A DNA stretch of 64,000 nt from Marininema halotolerans (GCF_900116235.1 NZ_FPAA01000013.1:19643-83642); one strand, 5' to 3'. Shown: positions 54,991-64,000, counted from the first letter of the stretch. Notes: generated by a model from the sequence alone, not told the origin. Translations and numbers: made by a program.

Positions 54991-55040
54991 TTGCATCAAG
55001 TGTATTATTAGATATAATACACTTAGTACAGTTAGTACAC
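54991..55040 (+). promoter_or_regulatory. Promoter with YtrA-type operator and tandem repeat
   Basis: TTGCAT (54991-54996), 16-bp spacer, TATAAT (55013-55018). Over it lies AGTGTA-N13-TACACT (54999-55004, 55018-55023), matching the known B. subtilis YtrA box. It is followed by two 9-bp near-copies TTAGTACAG (55023-55031) and TTAGTACAC (55032-55040). The GntR-type gene downstream should repress this promoter. Confidence 0.85.
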
Positions 55041-55086
55041 AGTTTGGTTTGATTGTGGGTGTTCCCTGATTGGAGGGGGATTGAAT

Positions 55087-55479
55087 GTGAAGGAACATGA
55101 AATTGGAACGTTGCGATTCGGGTTGGATTTGAGCCTACCCTTATATGAACAAATCGTTAACCAAATGCGTGGATCCATTGCTAGAGGAGAGATTGCTTTG
55201 GGAGAAAAAGTTCCATCTGTACGTGAGTTAGCACAAGGGTTAAAAATCAATCCTAATACGGTAATGAGTGCATACAAAGAGTTAGAAAGAGATGGGCTGA
55301 CGGAGACAAGGCGTGGTCAAGGAACCTTTATTACGCATTCTCAAGAAACGGTGGATCAATTTCGTTCAGAGTGGGCAGAGAAAGCGATCGACGATTTCAT
55401 TGAAAAAATGGATAATCTGGGGTATTCTCTTGAGGATATTTCATCGATTATCCAACGCAAGAAAGAGGGGAGAGTATGA
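55087..55479 (+). CDS. ytrA: GntR-family regulator, YtrA subfamily
   Basis: 130 aa. Winged-helix HTH (LYEQIVNQMRGSIARGEIALGEKVPSVRELAQGL, NTVMSAYKELERDG) with a short helical tail, as in YtrA-type repressors of ABC operons. GGAGGGGG at 55072-55079 favours GTG 55087 over TTG 55081. Its stop overlaps the next gene by 4 bases. The upstream box fits autorepression. Confidence 0.9.
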   Translation: MKEHEIGTLRFGLDLSLPLYEQIVNQMRGSIARGEIALGEKVPSVRELAQGLKINPNTVMSAYKELERDGLTETRRGQGTFITHSQETVDQFRSEWAEKAIDDFIEKMDNLGYSLEDISSIIQRKKEGRV

Positions 55480-56189
55480 AGGATCCAGTCGTCCAGTTTC
55501 GAGATGTGAATCTGTCTTATGGATCGCGTATGGTTCTACAAGATTTTAATATCGAAATCCCTTCTCAACAGGTCGTCGGGATTTTGGGACCCAATGGGTC
55601 TGGAAAGTCCTCATTCTTTCGATTAATTATGGGATTAAATCAGCCCGATGATGGGGAGATCGCTGTATTAGGGCATTCGCCTGGGTGGAGAAATAATCAC
55701 CAAATTGCCTACCTTCCTGATCGTGCGCGGTGGTATGGCAATCATACGGTGGAAGGTGCAATTCAATGGGGGGGTGATCTTTTACCGGGTTTTGATTCGA
55801 TGAAGGCGAAGGAGCTAGCGGAATGGATGGAGATTGATTCCTCCATGCGCATTGATGAGATGAGTAAGGGGCAGGAAGCCCGCTTAATGCTCATAATGTG
55901 TTTAGCCCGTAAAGTACCGTTGATCATACTGGATGAGCCCTTTACCGGGATCGATACGCATTCACGGGAACGGATTATGGATGCGCTAATTGATTATGTG
56001 ACCGAAGGGGAGCAGACGATCCTAATCAGCACCCATGAGATCTATGAAGCGGAAGGGTTGTTCGACTCGGTCTTCCTTATAAACGAAGGGCAAGTAGCGT
56101 TAAGCGGCGAAGCGGAGTTATTACGGGCAGAGCATGGTTCAATGATGCAACTCGTAAAAAAAATGTCGCATGGAGGTAGGGGTTTGTGA
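55476..56189 (+). CDS. ABC transporter ATPase (Ytr-like)
   Basis: 237 aa. Walker A GPNGSGKSSF, degenerate signature MSKGQEARLML, Walker B LIILDEPFTGID, switch ISTHEIYEAEG. Overlaps both neighbours by 4 bases, so it pairs with the permease at 56186. Ytr operons respond to cell-wall antibiotics in B. subtilis; the substrate here is unknown. Confidence 0.9.
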   Translation: MKDPVVQFRDVNLSYGSRMVLQDFNIEIPSQQVVGILGPNGSGKSSFFRLIMGLNQPDDGEIAVLGHSPGWRNNHQIAYLPDRARWYGNHTVEGAIQWGGDLLPGFDSMKAKELAEWMEIDSSMRIDEMSKGQEARLMLIMCLARKVPLIILDEPFTGIDTHSRERIMDALIDYVTEGEQTILISTHEIYEAEGLFDSVFLINEGQVALSGEAELLRAEHGSMMQLVKKMSHGGRGL

Positions 56190-56902
56190 GTAATTTGGGG
56201 GTCTTACTGCAACACGAATGGAAGCTAAAAGCCAAGCGTCGCGAAAAGCGTGGCAAGATAAAGATGCCTCGAGTTTGGTTGTATGTATACAGTGGGATCG
56301 TGGTGGCGTTGGTAGTTATTCTAGCGACCTATTTAGGATGGAAGGGGCAAACCCGCTTTGTACAGATCTGGAATTTTAATTGGGGGATGCTATTTTGGGC
56401 GATAGGCATCGCGGTACAAAATATTAAAAGAGAGTGGAGCAATGAAACCGTAGGGTGGTGGCTCGCTCTTCCCTATTCACGAGGGAATTTGATTAGCGCT
56501 AAATTTATTGCGAGTTTGCTACGTTGGGCGAAGACATTAGCTTTGGTTTATCTGGGTTTATTCGCTTTTATGACCTATGTGATGCTTTTAGAGGGAGACG
56601 GAGCGAAAATTCCAGATACCTTGGTAACAGGTGTCGAGTGGTATGTCATCGTTTTAAGCCTAAGTCCCTTTGTAATCAGTTTGGGTACGGTATCAGCATT
56701 GTTACGTAGGTCGACATTACAACCTATCTTCCCTCTTATATGGGGAGTCGGTAATCTCATTATTAACGCAGTGGCAGCCCTGTTTCTTTTGACACCTTTA
56801 ACCTTAGGAACGAAGTGTATCTTCATTTTAATCAGTTGGGTGATCACGCTCGGGTTGCTTCGACTTGCTGTCCATTTGTTGGAACGCCATGTGGTTATTT
56901 AG
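56186..56902 (+). CDS. ABC transporter permease (Ytr-like)
   Basis: 238-aa polytopic protein: a basic N-terminus followed by about six spans (VWLYVYSGIVVALVVILATYLG and others). The GTG start overlaps the ATPase stop (GTGA) with GGAGGTAGGGG upstream. Membrane half of the YtrA-controlled transporter. Confidence 0.8.
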   Translation: MSNLGVLLQHEWKLKAKRREKRGKIKMPRVWLYVYSGIVVALVVILATYLGWKGQTRFVQIWNFNWGMLFWAIGIAVQNIKREWSNETVGWWLALPYSRGNLISAKFIASLLRWAKTLALVYLGLFAFMTYVMLLEGDGAKIPDTLVTGVEWYVIVLSLSPFVISLGTVSALLRRSTLQPIFPLIWGVGNLIINAVAALFLLTPLTLGTKCIFILISWVITLGLLRLAVHLLERHVVI

Positions 56903-56932
56903 ATAAAAAGGAGAAAGAAAGGAGAATGATTC

Positions 56933-57850
56933 ATGGAGAAGGCATTAAGTATACAGGATCTACAAAAATCCTATGGACAAAAGAAAGCATTACAGGGGGT
57001 AACATTCTCGGTCAAGAAGGGAGCTTGTTTTGGACTATTAGGTCCCAATGGGGCTGGGAAGTCAACAACGATGAAGATCTTAACGGGGATTGTTGGAGCA
57101 GATCATGGGCGTATAGAAATCCTTGAAATGGATGCAACAAAAAAGGGAAGAGAGCTCCGGCAGCGCGTGGGGTATGTGCCCCAATCGATTACTCTGTATG
57201 AAAAACTAAGTGCCTATGACAACCTCAAATTTTTTGGCGAAATGTATGGAATTCGTGGCAAATTGCTTCAACAACGCATCCGTGAAGTGCTTATACAAAT
57301 TGGCTTGCAAGATCGTGGAAAAGATGCGGTAGAAACCTTTTCAGGTGGGATGAAAAGGCGGGTGAACATTGCAGCGGCTTTATTACACAAACCTGAAATT
57401 TTAATTCTCGACGAGCCGACTGTGGGAATTGATCCACAATCACGCAATCATATTTTTGACATGATCAGAATCTTGAAAAAAGAAGGAGTTACGATCATAT
57501 ACTCGACGCATTACATGGAAGAAGTTGAAGTGCTTTGTGATGATATTGCAATCATTGATCATGGGAAAATTATCGCTCAAGGAAATTTACAGGAACTTTT
57601 AACGGAATACAGTCAACGTGCGGTTTACGTGGAAGCGCCCACATTGAAGGAGGCCCCCACTTCACTCCCTGGAGCCATTCGAACCTATGCTCAAGGTGAT
57701 GGATGGATGATTGAAACCGAGCGCTTACAGGAGACGATGCTGTATTTCTTACAGTCGGATACAAGTGAAGATATTAAGCGATTAGAGATTGTAAGGCCTT
57801 CATTGGAACATGTATTCCTATCCTTAACGGGTACACAGTTGCGTGATTAG
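56933..57850 (+). CDS. ABC exporter ATPase (NatA/CcmA-like)
   Basis: 305 aa. Walker A GPNGAGKSTT, signature FSGGMKRRVNIA, Walker B ILILDEPTVGIDP, His switch IYSTHYMEEVE, plus a C-terminal extension typical of ABC-2 drug or sodium exporters. GAAAGGAGA precedes the ATG. Same direction as the Ytr genes and perhaps co-transcribed; forms a pair with the next gene. Confidence 0.92.
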   Translation: MEKALSIQDLQKSYGQKKALQGVTFSVKKGACFGLLGPNGAGKSTTMKILTGIVGADHGRIEILEMDATKKGRELRQRVGYVPQSITLYEKLSAYDNLKFFGEMYGIRGKLLQQRIREVLIQIGLQDRGKDAVETFSGGMKRRVNIAAALLHKPEILILDEPTVGIDPQSRNHIFDMIRILKKEGVTIIYSTHYMEEVEVLCDDIAIIDHGKIIAQGNLQELLTEYSQRAVYVEAPTLKEAPTSLPGAIRTYAQGDGWMIETERLQETMLYFLQSDTSEDIKRLEIVRPSLEHVFLSLTGTQLRD

Positions 57851-57888
57851 TCAAATCCATTGAACAATTCTTAAGGAGGCGTTGTCTA

Positions 57889-59031
57889 GTGTGGAGTATC
57901 GTGGTAAAAGAGTTGAAGATTGTATTACGGGAAAAAGGAAGCTTTTTCTTCTTGTTACTCATGCCGATCCTTTTTATTGCTCTATTTGGTTCGGTATTTG
58001 GCAATACTGGCACGACGGTAACGGTCAATTATTTGGATCGTGATGGAACCAAGGCATCGAAGCAATTGATAAAAGAAATTGATCAGATCGATGGGTTTAA
58101 AGTAAAAAAACAGTCTTCCACCTCGTTGGACAAACAAATAAAGGAGATCAAGGAAGGAAAGAAAACGTCCTTGCTTGTGATCCCGGAGAATTTTGAGAAG
58201 GATATGCAAGCAGGTCAATCGGTGAAGGTCAAGTTTTATCGTGATTCCACAGCGGACCAGTCAGTGGCTCCCATTCGATCCGTATTAGAGAATATTTCGC
58301 ATGGATATAAGGATCATAAATTATCCACCGTGTTAATGACAGTCACCAAGGATGCTAAGAAAGTGAAAGAAATGATGGCCTCCCCTGTGCAAATCCAAGA
58401 AATTAAGGAAAATGTAAAATCGGTCAATGCTATTTCACAAGTGGTTCCGGGTTATACGGTGATGTTTGTCTTTTTTATCATGATCACCATGATTCGTGGC
58501 TTTTTCCGTGAGAAGGATTCAGGGATGGTGGCTCGTTTGCATAGTACGCCGATGAGATCCATTCATTACTTGATTGGGATGTGGATCCCCGCCTTGATCA
58601 TGGTGTTAATCCAATGTACTGTGCTACTCTCCTTTGGTTATTTTGTCTATGATCTTCATCTAGGAGATGGGATTGCCATTGTAGCCATCGTGTTTTGCTT
58701 AGCGATTTGTGGTACCGGGCTTGGTCTGGCTCTCTCCATGTTAGTTAGAGGGGAAACCCAAGGGATTGCAGGTACGCAATTGATCGCTTTAGGGGGAGCT
58801 GTGCTAGGTGGGCTCTGGTTTCCCTTTGATCTGTTACCTGCATTTGCACAAAAAGTGGGACACTTTACGCCTCAATTTTGGGCACAAAAAAGCTTTCAAG
58901 ATGTGATGGTGAGGGGGGCGCATGTTGGTGATGTCCTTCAAGGACTTGGGGTTCTCCTCAGTTTTGGACTGATTGGCTTAGTGATCGCTCTTCTCCAATA
59001 TAAACGTTATCTTCGCTCAGCTACGCATTAA
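57889..59031 (+). CDS. ABC-2-type permease
   Basis: 380 aa. One N-terminal span (GSFFFLLLMPILFIALFGSVFG), a large extracytoplasmic region (residues about 45-175), then five spans, the ABC-2 layout. AAGGAGG at 57873-57879 sets GTG 57889. Partner of the ATPase at 56933; substrate unknown. Confidence 0.9.
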   Translation: MWSIVVKELKIVLREKGSFFFLLLMPILFIALFGSVFGNTGTTVTVNYLDRDGTKASKQLIKEIDQIDGFKVKKQSSTSLDKQIKEIKEGKKTSLLVIPENFEKDMQAGQSVKVKFYRDSTADQSVAPIRSVLENISHGYKDHKLSTVLMTVTKDAKKVKEMMASPVQIQEIKENVKSVNAISQVVPGYTVMFVFFIMITMIRGFFREKDSGMVARLHSTPMRSIHYLIGMWIPALIMVLIQCTVLLSFGYFVYDLHLGDGIAIVAIVFCLAICGTGLGLALSMLVRGETQGIAGTQLIALGGAVLGGLWFPFDLLPAFAQKVGHFTPQFWAQKSFQDVMVRGAHVGDVLQGLGVLLSFGLIGLVIALLQYKRYLRSATH

Positions 59032-59063
59032 GAGAGAGGGATCTACATCATTATTGGCTTTAC

Positions 59064-59107
59064 AAAAGGGCTCTCCCATTGGAAATTTCCAATGGGAGAG
59101 CCCTTTT
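59064..59107. terminator. Strong bidirectional terminator
   Basis: A 22-bp perfect palindromic stem (59064-59085 with 59086-59107) between the permease and gnd, with T-runs at each end. Confidence 0.95.
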
Positions 59108-59122
59108 ATTCCATGTATGTTG

Positions 59123-60532
59123 TTATTGTAACCATTCCGTGTGGAAGGTGCCTTCTTTATCAATTCGTTGATACGTATGGGCACCAAAATAATCGCGCTG
59201 TGCTTGCAGTAGATTCGCTGGAAGTCGTTCTAGACGATAACTATCAAAGTAAGCCAACGCACTGGACATGCCTGGAACAGGGATTCCGCTGTGAACGGCT
59301 AACGCTACAACCTTGCGCCAAGAGGATTGGTACTGATCGATGACTTCCTGAAAGTAGGGATCTAATAAAAGGTTGGTGAGCTCTGGATCCTTGTCATAGG
59401 CATCTTTAATGTTTTGTAAGAAGCGAGCGCGGATAATGCATCCACCCCGAAAAATCATTGCAATTTTGCCATAGTCTAAGTTCCACCCATATTCTTGACT
59501 GGCGACTCGCATTTGAGCAAAACCCTGCGCATAGGAGCAGATCTTACTGGCGTAAAGTGTTTGTCGAATGGCCTCAATCCATTTTTTCTTATCTTGGCTG
59601 GAGAGGCCGGCTTCAGGACCGCGTAAGATTCGGGATGCTTTTTGACGTTCGGCCTTCATTGCTGAGAGGAAGCGTGAGAAGACGGATTGAGTGATGATGG
59701 AGAGGGGGACGCCTAAATCAAGCGCACTTTGGCTTGTCCATTTCCCCGTTCCCTTTTGTCCAGCCGTATCCAAAATGAGGTCAACGAGGGCTTCCCCGGT
59801 TTCCTCGTCTTTCTTTGTGAAAATATTTGCCGTGATCTCAATGAGATAACTATCTAACTCCCCTTCATTCCATTCTTTAAAGGTATTGGCGAGTTCTTCA
59901 TTCGAAAGACCTAGGACGTCCTTCATCAGGTGATAGGCTTCTGCTATTAATTGCATGTCTCCATATTCAATGCCGTTATGTACCATTTTCACATAGTGTC
60001 CTGCCCCATCAGGGCCAATATAGGTGGTACAAGGTTCGCCATTGACCTTGGCGGCGATTGCAGTCAAAATGGGTTCGACTAATTGATAAGCACTTTCTTG
60101 GCCCCCAGGCATGATCGAAGGGCCTTTGAGTGCGCCTTCTTCTCCACCAGAAACACCTGCACCGATAAATCGAATTCCGAGTCCTTCTAACTCCTGATTG
60201 CGACGACGGGTATCTTCAAAAAATGCGTTGCCGCCATCGATGAGAATATCTCCTTTGTCGAGTAATGGGGTTAGACTGGCGATTGTTTGATCAGTAGGCT
60301 CTCCGGCCTTGACCATGAGAAGAATTCGCCGGGGGGATTCCAGTGAATCAAAAAATTCTTGGAGACTGGTCGCCCCGATTACATTTTTTCCTTGTGCTTC
60401 TTGCAAAAACTCCTCCGTTTTCTCGACACTTCGGTTATAAACAGCGACAGAAAAGCCGCGACTTTCAATATTAAGGGCCAGGTTTTTCCCCATAACAGCC
60501 AATCCAATTACTCCGATTTGTTGTTTTGCCAT
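59123..60532 (-). CDS. gnd: 6-phosphogluconate dehydrogenase, decarboxylating
   Basis: 469 aa. NADP motif [15 protein letters not shown], catalytic GVSGGEEGA and [13 protein letters not shown], and C-terminal [10 protein letters not shown]. Oxidative pentose phosphate pathway, cytosol. AAAGGA fits ATG 60532 better than ATG 60541. Confidence 0.97.
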   Translation of the reverse strand: MAKQQIGVIGLAVMGKNLALNIESRGFSVAVYNRSVEKTEEFLQEAQGKNVIGATSLQEFFDSLESPRRILLMVKAGEPTDQTIASLTPLLDKGDILIDGGNAFFEDTRRRNQELEGLGIRFIGAGVSGGEEGALKGPSIMPGGQESAYQLVEPILTAIAAKVNGEPCTTYIGPDGAGHYVKMVHNGIEYGDMQLIAEAYHLMKDVLGLSNEELANTFKEWNEGELDSYLIEITANIFTKKDEETGEALVDLILDTAGQKGTGKWTSQSALDLGVPLSIITQSVFSRFLSAMKAERQKASRILRGPEAGLSSQDKKKWIEAIRQTLYASKICSYAQGFAQMRVASQEYGWNLDYGKIAMIFRGGCIIRARFLQNIKDAYDKDPELTNLLLDPYFQEVIDQYQSSWRKVVALAVHSGIPVPGMSSALAYFDSYRLERLPANLLQAQRDYFGAHTYQRIDKEGTFHTEWLQ

Positions 60533-60653
60533 TGCGCTCATTCCTTTCGCGGTGATTTGTAGCCAATGATTGAAGTCAATTGGATCCTCATTCTATCTTC
60601 CCCTAGAAGGATCGAATCAATCGTAAACATTTATCGATTGAATATTACCATGA

Positions 60654-61778
60654 TCATTTCGGGGAATCCAATAGGGGAATAATCGCCTGGTTGTAAAAGT
60701 GGTTGTTGGTCCAATAGCCTGAATGGGCATATCCCCAAGACAACCCATTATCGACTTGGATGTTTTCGACATGGGTATAGTAGTCTAACGGACCGGATAT
60801 GGGATCCTTAGGATCCCAATAATTTTCCCATGGGAGTTGTTCAAGAATAGGTTCTAAGAAGGGGGTGGTTTGCACAAACCCTGGAAAGGTAGGGGGGGTG
60901 TGCAGTTGGCGATAGGAAAGGAGATTATTGATCATCCATCGTTTGATCGAATAGGTGACAGGGGTTTGATCACTGAGGAAAAATGCTACTTTATCTAAAG
61001 GGGAACCAAAAGTAATCAGTTTCTTCAAAGCATGATGATGGTCTTTGAATACCGGATCACTCTGGATCGCAAGATGAATCCCATTCAAAACATCATAGGC
61101 AATGACGCTACCAAGGGAGTGTCCAAGTAGAATCAGGTGCTCACAATCCTTTTCTAACAGATATCGCACCTTCGCAATCGCACCATTTAATATTTCGAGT
61201 CGGGTAGCATATTGTGACAAACGTTTATCCGTGGTGGTATAGGTAGCCACATCACCCAAATAATCCACGACAAGTTTTTCAGAATTACTCATGATTAGGC
61301 GGAGCAAGGGTTCCAGCCAATGGGGAAGCTTTTGTCGTAAAATAGGTAAGCTCCCTACGCCTTCAGTAACACCGCCAATCTCTTTTAAGTAAAGTTGATC
61401 CAGTGTAGTCAAGGTTGAATCCCAATCATATTTTGCTGCGAGGGCTTGGTGAGTTTGATAAAAGTGCTTCGCCCCCTTTGATGCATGAATTAACCATTGA
61501 ATAATCTCTTTAAAGGAGATGGATCGTTCACTCGTAGGGGCCCAGTAGTATTCGTGGAGATCTAGCTGTGTAGGGGTGGGGTCGGAATAGGTTAATCGTA
61601 CAAAGTTTTCGATGACGGGGTGGAGTGGGTCGTGACAATGTTCAAGCAGAATGGGTGTTTGTGTATGAGCATGAAGTACATTCATTAAATTTCGCGTAAA
61701 GAGATCCAGTGTTGAAAATTCCTGTTGTTCACCCATTCCATGGATAATGAGAAAAGTGAATTTTTTATGAGCACTCAT
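60654..61778 (-). CDS. Uncharacterised alpha/beta-hydrolase-fold protein
   Basis: 374 aa. The N-terminal FTFLIIHGMGEQQEF looks like a lipase-type HGxG oxyanion strand, and LILLGHSLGSVIAYDVL is the GxSxG nucleophile elbow; a late His (YAHSGYW) may be catalytic. It has no signal peptide. Not recognised further. GAGGAGGAAG sets ATG 61778. Confidence 0.75.
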   Translation of the reverse strand: MSAHKKFTFLIIHGMGEQQEFSTLDLFTRNLMNVLHAHTQTPILLEHCHDPLHPVIENFVRLTYSDPTPTQLDLHEYYWAPTSERSISFKEIIQWLIHASKGAKHFYQTHQALAAKYDWDSTLTTLDQLYLKEIGGVTEGVGSLPILRQKLPHWLEPLLRLIMSNSEKLVVDYLGDVATYTTTDKRLSQYATRLEILNGAIAKVRYLLEKDCEHLILLGHSLGSVIAYDVLNGIHLAIQSDPVFKDHHHALKKLITFGSPLDKVAFFLSDQTPVTYSIKRWMINNLLSYRQLHTPPTFPGFVQTTPFLEPILEQLPWENYWDPKDPISGPLDYYTHVENIQVDNGLSWGYAHSGYWTNNHFYNQAIIPLLDSPK

Positions 61779-61922
61779 TTAACTTCCTCCTCAATCGGAA
61801 TGAATCCTGAAAGCGCGAAGAAGTGAAACAATAACCTTTCTTCGATGTGTGACGCTAGTTTTTTATGCTTGCTGAACCCAAGTAAGGTGATCGTTTGTTT
61901 CTATTGGAATGAAAGGAGTTCA

Positions 61923-62009
61923 ATGGAATGGGGACAAGGAATTTGTGAGAGGATAAAGGGAGAAAAGTGCCTTGTTTTTTCAAAGGCAAGGTGGCTACAA
62001 CATCGTTGA
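61923..62009 (+). CDS. Possible 28-aa ORF before the permease
   Basis: AAAGGAG at 61912-61918 precedes ATG 61923; the peptide is MEWGQGICERIKGEK..LQHR. No homology recognised. The rest of the 430-bp gap holds a promoter (62026-62054) but no clear riboswitch. Confidence 0.3.
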   Translation: MEWGQGICERIKGEKCLVFSKARWLQHR

Positions 62010-62025
62010 TCGGCAGAACCTTCCA

Positions 62026-62054
62026 TTGCTATGGATTCCATCCTTTCGTATAAT
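62026..62054 (+). promoter_or_regulatory. Promoter of the amino-acid permease gene
   Basis: TTGCTA (62026-62031), 17-bp spacer, TATAAT (62049-62054), leaving a 150-nt leader. Confidence 0.7.
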
Positions 62055-62207
62055 CATACACATGTTTGTTTTGATGGGGGTCTTCACTTCCATTAATGAA
62101 CGGCTTAAATCAACATGAATGCTCAGGTGCGTTAGCTTTCCGAATACGTGAAAATGTATAGGTACCGCATTCGCCACACTATTTCGTAAGAAGGAGCCAC
62201 TACTTTT

Positions 62208-63662
62208 ATGAAGAAGCAAACGGAAAGTTCCACGGGCTTAAGGCGTGAATTACAGTCGCGCCACATGACGATGATTGCCATCGGCGGTGCCATTGGAACA
62301 GGAATTTTTCTAGCAAGCGGTAGCTCCATCAGTGAAGCAGGTCCCGGAGGGGCACTCGTTGCTTACATTGCTGTTGGAATCATGGTGTATTTCTTGATGA
62401 CAAGCCTAGGCGAGATGTCCGCATATATGCCGGATACGGGGTCCTTTAGTACGTATACGTCCCGCTTTGTCGATCCAGCCCTCGGTTTTGCAATGGGTTG
62501 GAACTATTGGTATAGCTGGGCAATTACGCTGGCTGCAGACTTATCGGCGTCCACATTGGTGATGAAATATTGGTTCCCAGATACACCTTCCTACTTATGG
62601 AGTGGGTTATTCCTCATCCTATTATTTTTACTTAACTTCCTCTCTGTCAAAGGATTTGGTGAGGCAGAGTATTGGTTTGCCCTTGTGAAGGTAGGAGCCG
62701 TGGTGATCTTCCTCGTTGTTGGTATATTAATGATCTTTGGGATTATGGGCGGAGAGACGATTGGTTTTAAAAACTGGTCGGTTGGAGATGCTCCTTTTCA
62801 TAATGGATGGGCAGCAACGCTGGCTGTCTTCATTGTTGCGGGTTTCTCTTTCCAGGGAACCGAGTTGATCGGGGTAGCAGCAGGGGAAAGTAAAAACCCA
62901 AGAAAAACCGTTCCAAAAGCAATGCGACAGGTTTTTTGGCGGATTCTACTCTTTTATGTGTTAGCGATTTTTGTCATGGGTCTAATCATTCCTTTTACCG
63001 ACCCGAGACTGATCAATGATGATTTAGGCAAAATTGCAATGAGCCCCTTTACCATGGTGTTTAATAAAGCGGGTTTAGCCTTCGCCGCTGCAGTCATGAA
63101 TGCAGTCATTCTTACGGCGGTACTCTCCGCAGGGAACTCGGGGATGTATGCTTCCACACGAATGTTGTGGCATATGGCGAAGGAAGGACATGCTCCTAAG
63201 TTCTTTACTTATATTAACAAGCGAGGAATTCCTGTTTATGCTTTGATTGCTACTGCAATCATCGGGATGTTTGCTTTCCTTGCATCGATCTTTGGCGACG
63301 GAGCCGTTTATGTATGGCTGTTAAATGCCTCTGGATTGTCTGGGTTTATCATCTGGCTAAGTATTGCCATCAGCCATTATCGTTTTCGCCGGGCTTATGT
63401 GGCTCAGGGAAGGGATTTAAATGATCTACCCTATCAAGCAAAGTGGTTCCCCTTTGGCCCACTATTGGCGTTTGCGCTTTGTTTATTTGTCATCATCGGA
63501 CAAAATTACGCTGCGTTTACTGGGGATACCGTCGACTGGTATGGAGTATTGGTTTCATATATTGGCATCCCACTGTTCCTTATCCTATGGCTTGGATACA
63601 AGTGGGTGAAGAAAACCAAAGTGATTCCACTGACAGAATGTCAATTGGATACCGAAGAATAA
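62208..63662 (+). CDS. Amino-acid permease, APC superfamily (AAT family)
   Basis: 484 aa with about 12 spans. N-terminal LQSRHMTMIAIGGAIGTGIFLASGSSISEAGPGGALVAY is the AAT signature, followed by AGFSFQGTELIGVAAGESKNPRKTVPKA. Proton-coupled import of an amino acid; LysP-like wording suggests lysine but this is uncertain. AAGGAG lies 12 bp upstream. Confidence 0.92.
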   Translation: MKKQTESSTGLRRELQSRHMTMIAIGGAIGTGIFLASGSSISEAGPGGALVAYIAVGIMVYFLMTSLGEMSAYMPDTGSFSTYTSRFVDPALGFAMGWNYWYSWAITLAADLSASTLVMKYWFPDTPSYLWSGLFLILLFLLNFLSVKGFGEAEYWFALVKVGAVVIFLVVGILMIFGIMGGETIGFKNWSVGDAPFHNGWAATLAVFIVAGFSFQGTELIGVAAGESKNPRKTVPKAMRQVFWRILLFYVLAIFVMGLIIPFTDPRLINDDLGKIAMSPFTMVFNKAGLAFAAAVMNAVILTAVLSAGNSGMYASTRMLWHMAKEGHAPKFFTYINKRGIPVYALIATAIIGMFAFLASIFGDGAVYVWLLNASGLSGFIIWLSIAISHYRFRRAYVAQGRDLNDLPYQAKWFPFGPLLAFALCLFVIIGQNYAAFTGDTVDWYGVLVSYIGIPLFLILWLGYKWVKKTKVIPLTECQLDTEE

Positions 63663-63666
63663 CCAG

Positions 63667-63706
63667 CATAAAAAAAGAAGAGCCTAGGCTCTTCTTTTTT
63701 TATGCT
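63667..63706 (+). terminator. Terminator after the permease
   Basis: 18-bp perfect stem (63667-63684 with 63689-63706) with A- and T-runs, loop CTAG. Confidence 0.95.
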
Positions 63707-63835
63707 CTGGGTGATCTCGAATTTAAGGAACGTACGCTAGATGAGCCGCGGAAAATCATTGACTATCGTTACGGTTTCGGAATAAGTAAATTCTTCACGT
63801 TTACAAAGCATTAAGGTCGCTTTTTTATCTTAATT
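63707..63835 (+). other. Intergenic stretch with a coding-like tail
   Basis: One frame ending TAA at 63812-63814 reads DLEFKERTLDEPRKIIDYRY.. without a start or site of its own; it may be a gene remnant. Nothing else is seen. Confidence 0.25.
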
Positions 63836-63924
63836 GCGCCGAGAATACTCCCAACTTCTACAAGTGGGGGATGAATCGGCGCGTTAGACGAGGGAGGGAT
63901 GTTTTTCCCCTCTCGTAAGTCTAA
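63836..63924 (+). repeat. Nested hairpins before tnpB (transposon end or RNA)
   Basis: GCGCCGA (63836-63842) pairs with TCGGCGC (63876-63882), enclosing CCCAACTT/AAGTGGG. A second hairpin TTAGAC/GTCTAA (63884-63889, 63919-63924) follows. Such subterminal hairpins occur at IS200/IS605 ends and in TnpB guide RNAs. Confidence 0.6.
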
Positions 63925-63963
63925 CCATCCCCGTATATAATTAAGTACAAGGGAGGTGAACCC

Positions 63964-64000
63964 ATGCACAAAGCGTTTCAATTTCGTTTGTATCCAACAA
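63964..64000 (+). CDS. tnpB: TnpB of an IS200/IS605-type element (partial)
   Basis: ATG 63964 after AAGGGAGGTGAACCC. The 12 visible residues MHKAFQFRLYPT are the standard TnpB N-terminus. The rest lies beyond the window. It differs from the decayed copy at 42 kb (MIRAY..IRLTPNN), so it is another element. Confidence 0.85.
   Translation, partial: MHKAFQFRLYPT

Noticed and set aside
60617..60641. TCAATCG/CGATTGA inverted repeat upstream of gnd
   Set aside because: Only 7 bp, no promoter or T-tract linked; likely chance.
63443..63814. 123-residue frame at the end of the permease
   Set aside because: Mostly a shadow of the permease frame and crosses its terminator; only the tail is noted separately.

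Overview
The window looks like a chromosomal segment of an endospore-forming Firmicute of the Bacillales. The conserved order valS-folC-comC-spoIIB-maf-radC-mreBCD-minCD-spoIVFAB-rplU-prp-rpmA-spo0B-obgE-pheB/pheA is the Bacillus order, and the L27 precursor has the Prp-cleaved extension typical of Firmicutes. Insertions in that backbone (murC after folC, a hopene/curcumene cyclase, a threonine operon fused to pheB/pheA) suggest Thermoactinomycetaceae or a close relative; that placement is inference.

Layout. 1-3.7 kb: the end of an unknown basic protein, a small membrane protein and T-box-controlled valS. 3.8-12.2 kb: folC, murC, a GNAT protein, a Sco copper chaperone, ecsAB on the minus strand and a squalene-hopene/sporulenol-type cyclase. 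12.3-22 kb: competence, sporulation, cell-shape and division genes (comC, spoIIB, maf, radC, mreBCD, minCD, a DUF1540 protein, spoIVFAB). 22.1-36.5 kb: an accessory island inserted between spoIVFB and rplU. 36.7-40 kb: rplU-prp-rpmA, spo0B, obgE. 40-43 kb: nupC, a low-molecular-weight phosphatase and a decayed tnpB. 43.2-49.2 kb: pheB-hom-thrC-thrB-pheA, then ilvE behind a ykkC-family (probably ppGpp) riboswitch. 49.2-64 kb: an S66 peptidase, a leaderless beta-helix protein, a pyruvate-oxidase-type enzyme, a polysaccharide deacetylase, a YtrA-type GntR/ABC operon, a second ABC exporter, gnd, an uncharacterised hydrolase, an amino-acid permease and, at the edge, the start of a second tnpB.

The most unusual part is the island. 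It encodes an Fe(II)/2-oxoglutarate amino-acid-hydroxylase-like enzyme and one non-ribosomal peptide synthetase with domain order A-T-C-T-TE, so the second module has no adenylation domain. My eye-aligned specificity code fits glutamine. Two related MFS exporters flank these genes. They are followed by an SgrR-like HTH/solute-binding protein and an Xre-HTH/TPR (RRNPP-type) regulator whose 3' end overlaps a 49-residue secreted propeptide. A metzincin protease without a signal peptide comes next. I read this as a candidate peptide-pheromone-controlled small-molecule system; the control and the product are inferred, not shown.

Coordinates use the start codon best supported by a ribosome-binding site; several differ from the longest reading frame. 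No tRNA, rRNA, CRISPR array or replication origin was recognised.
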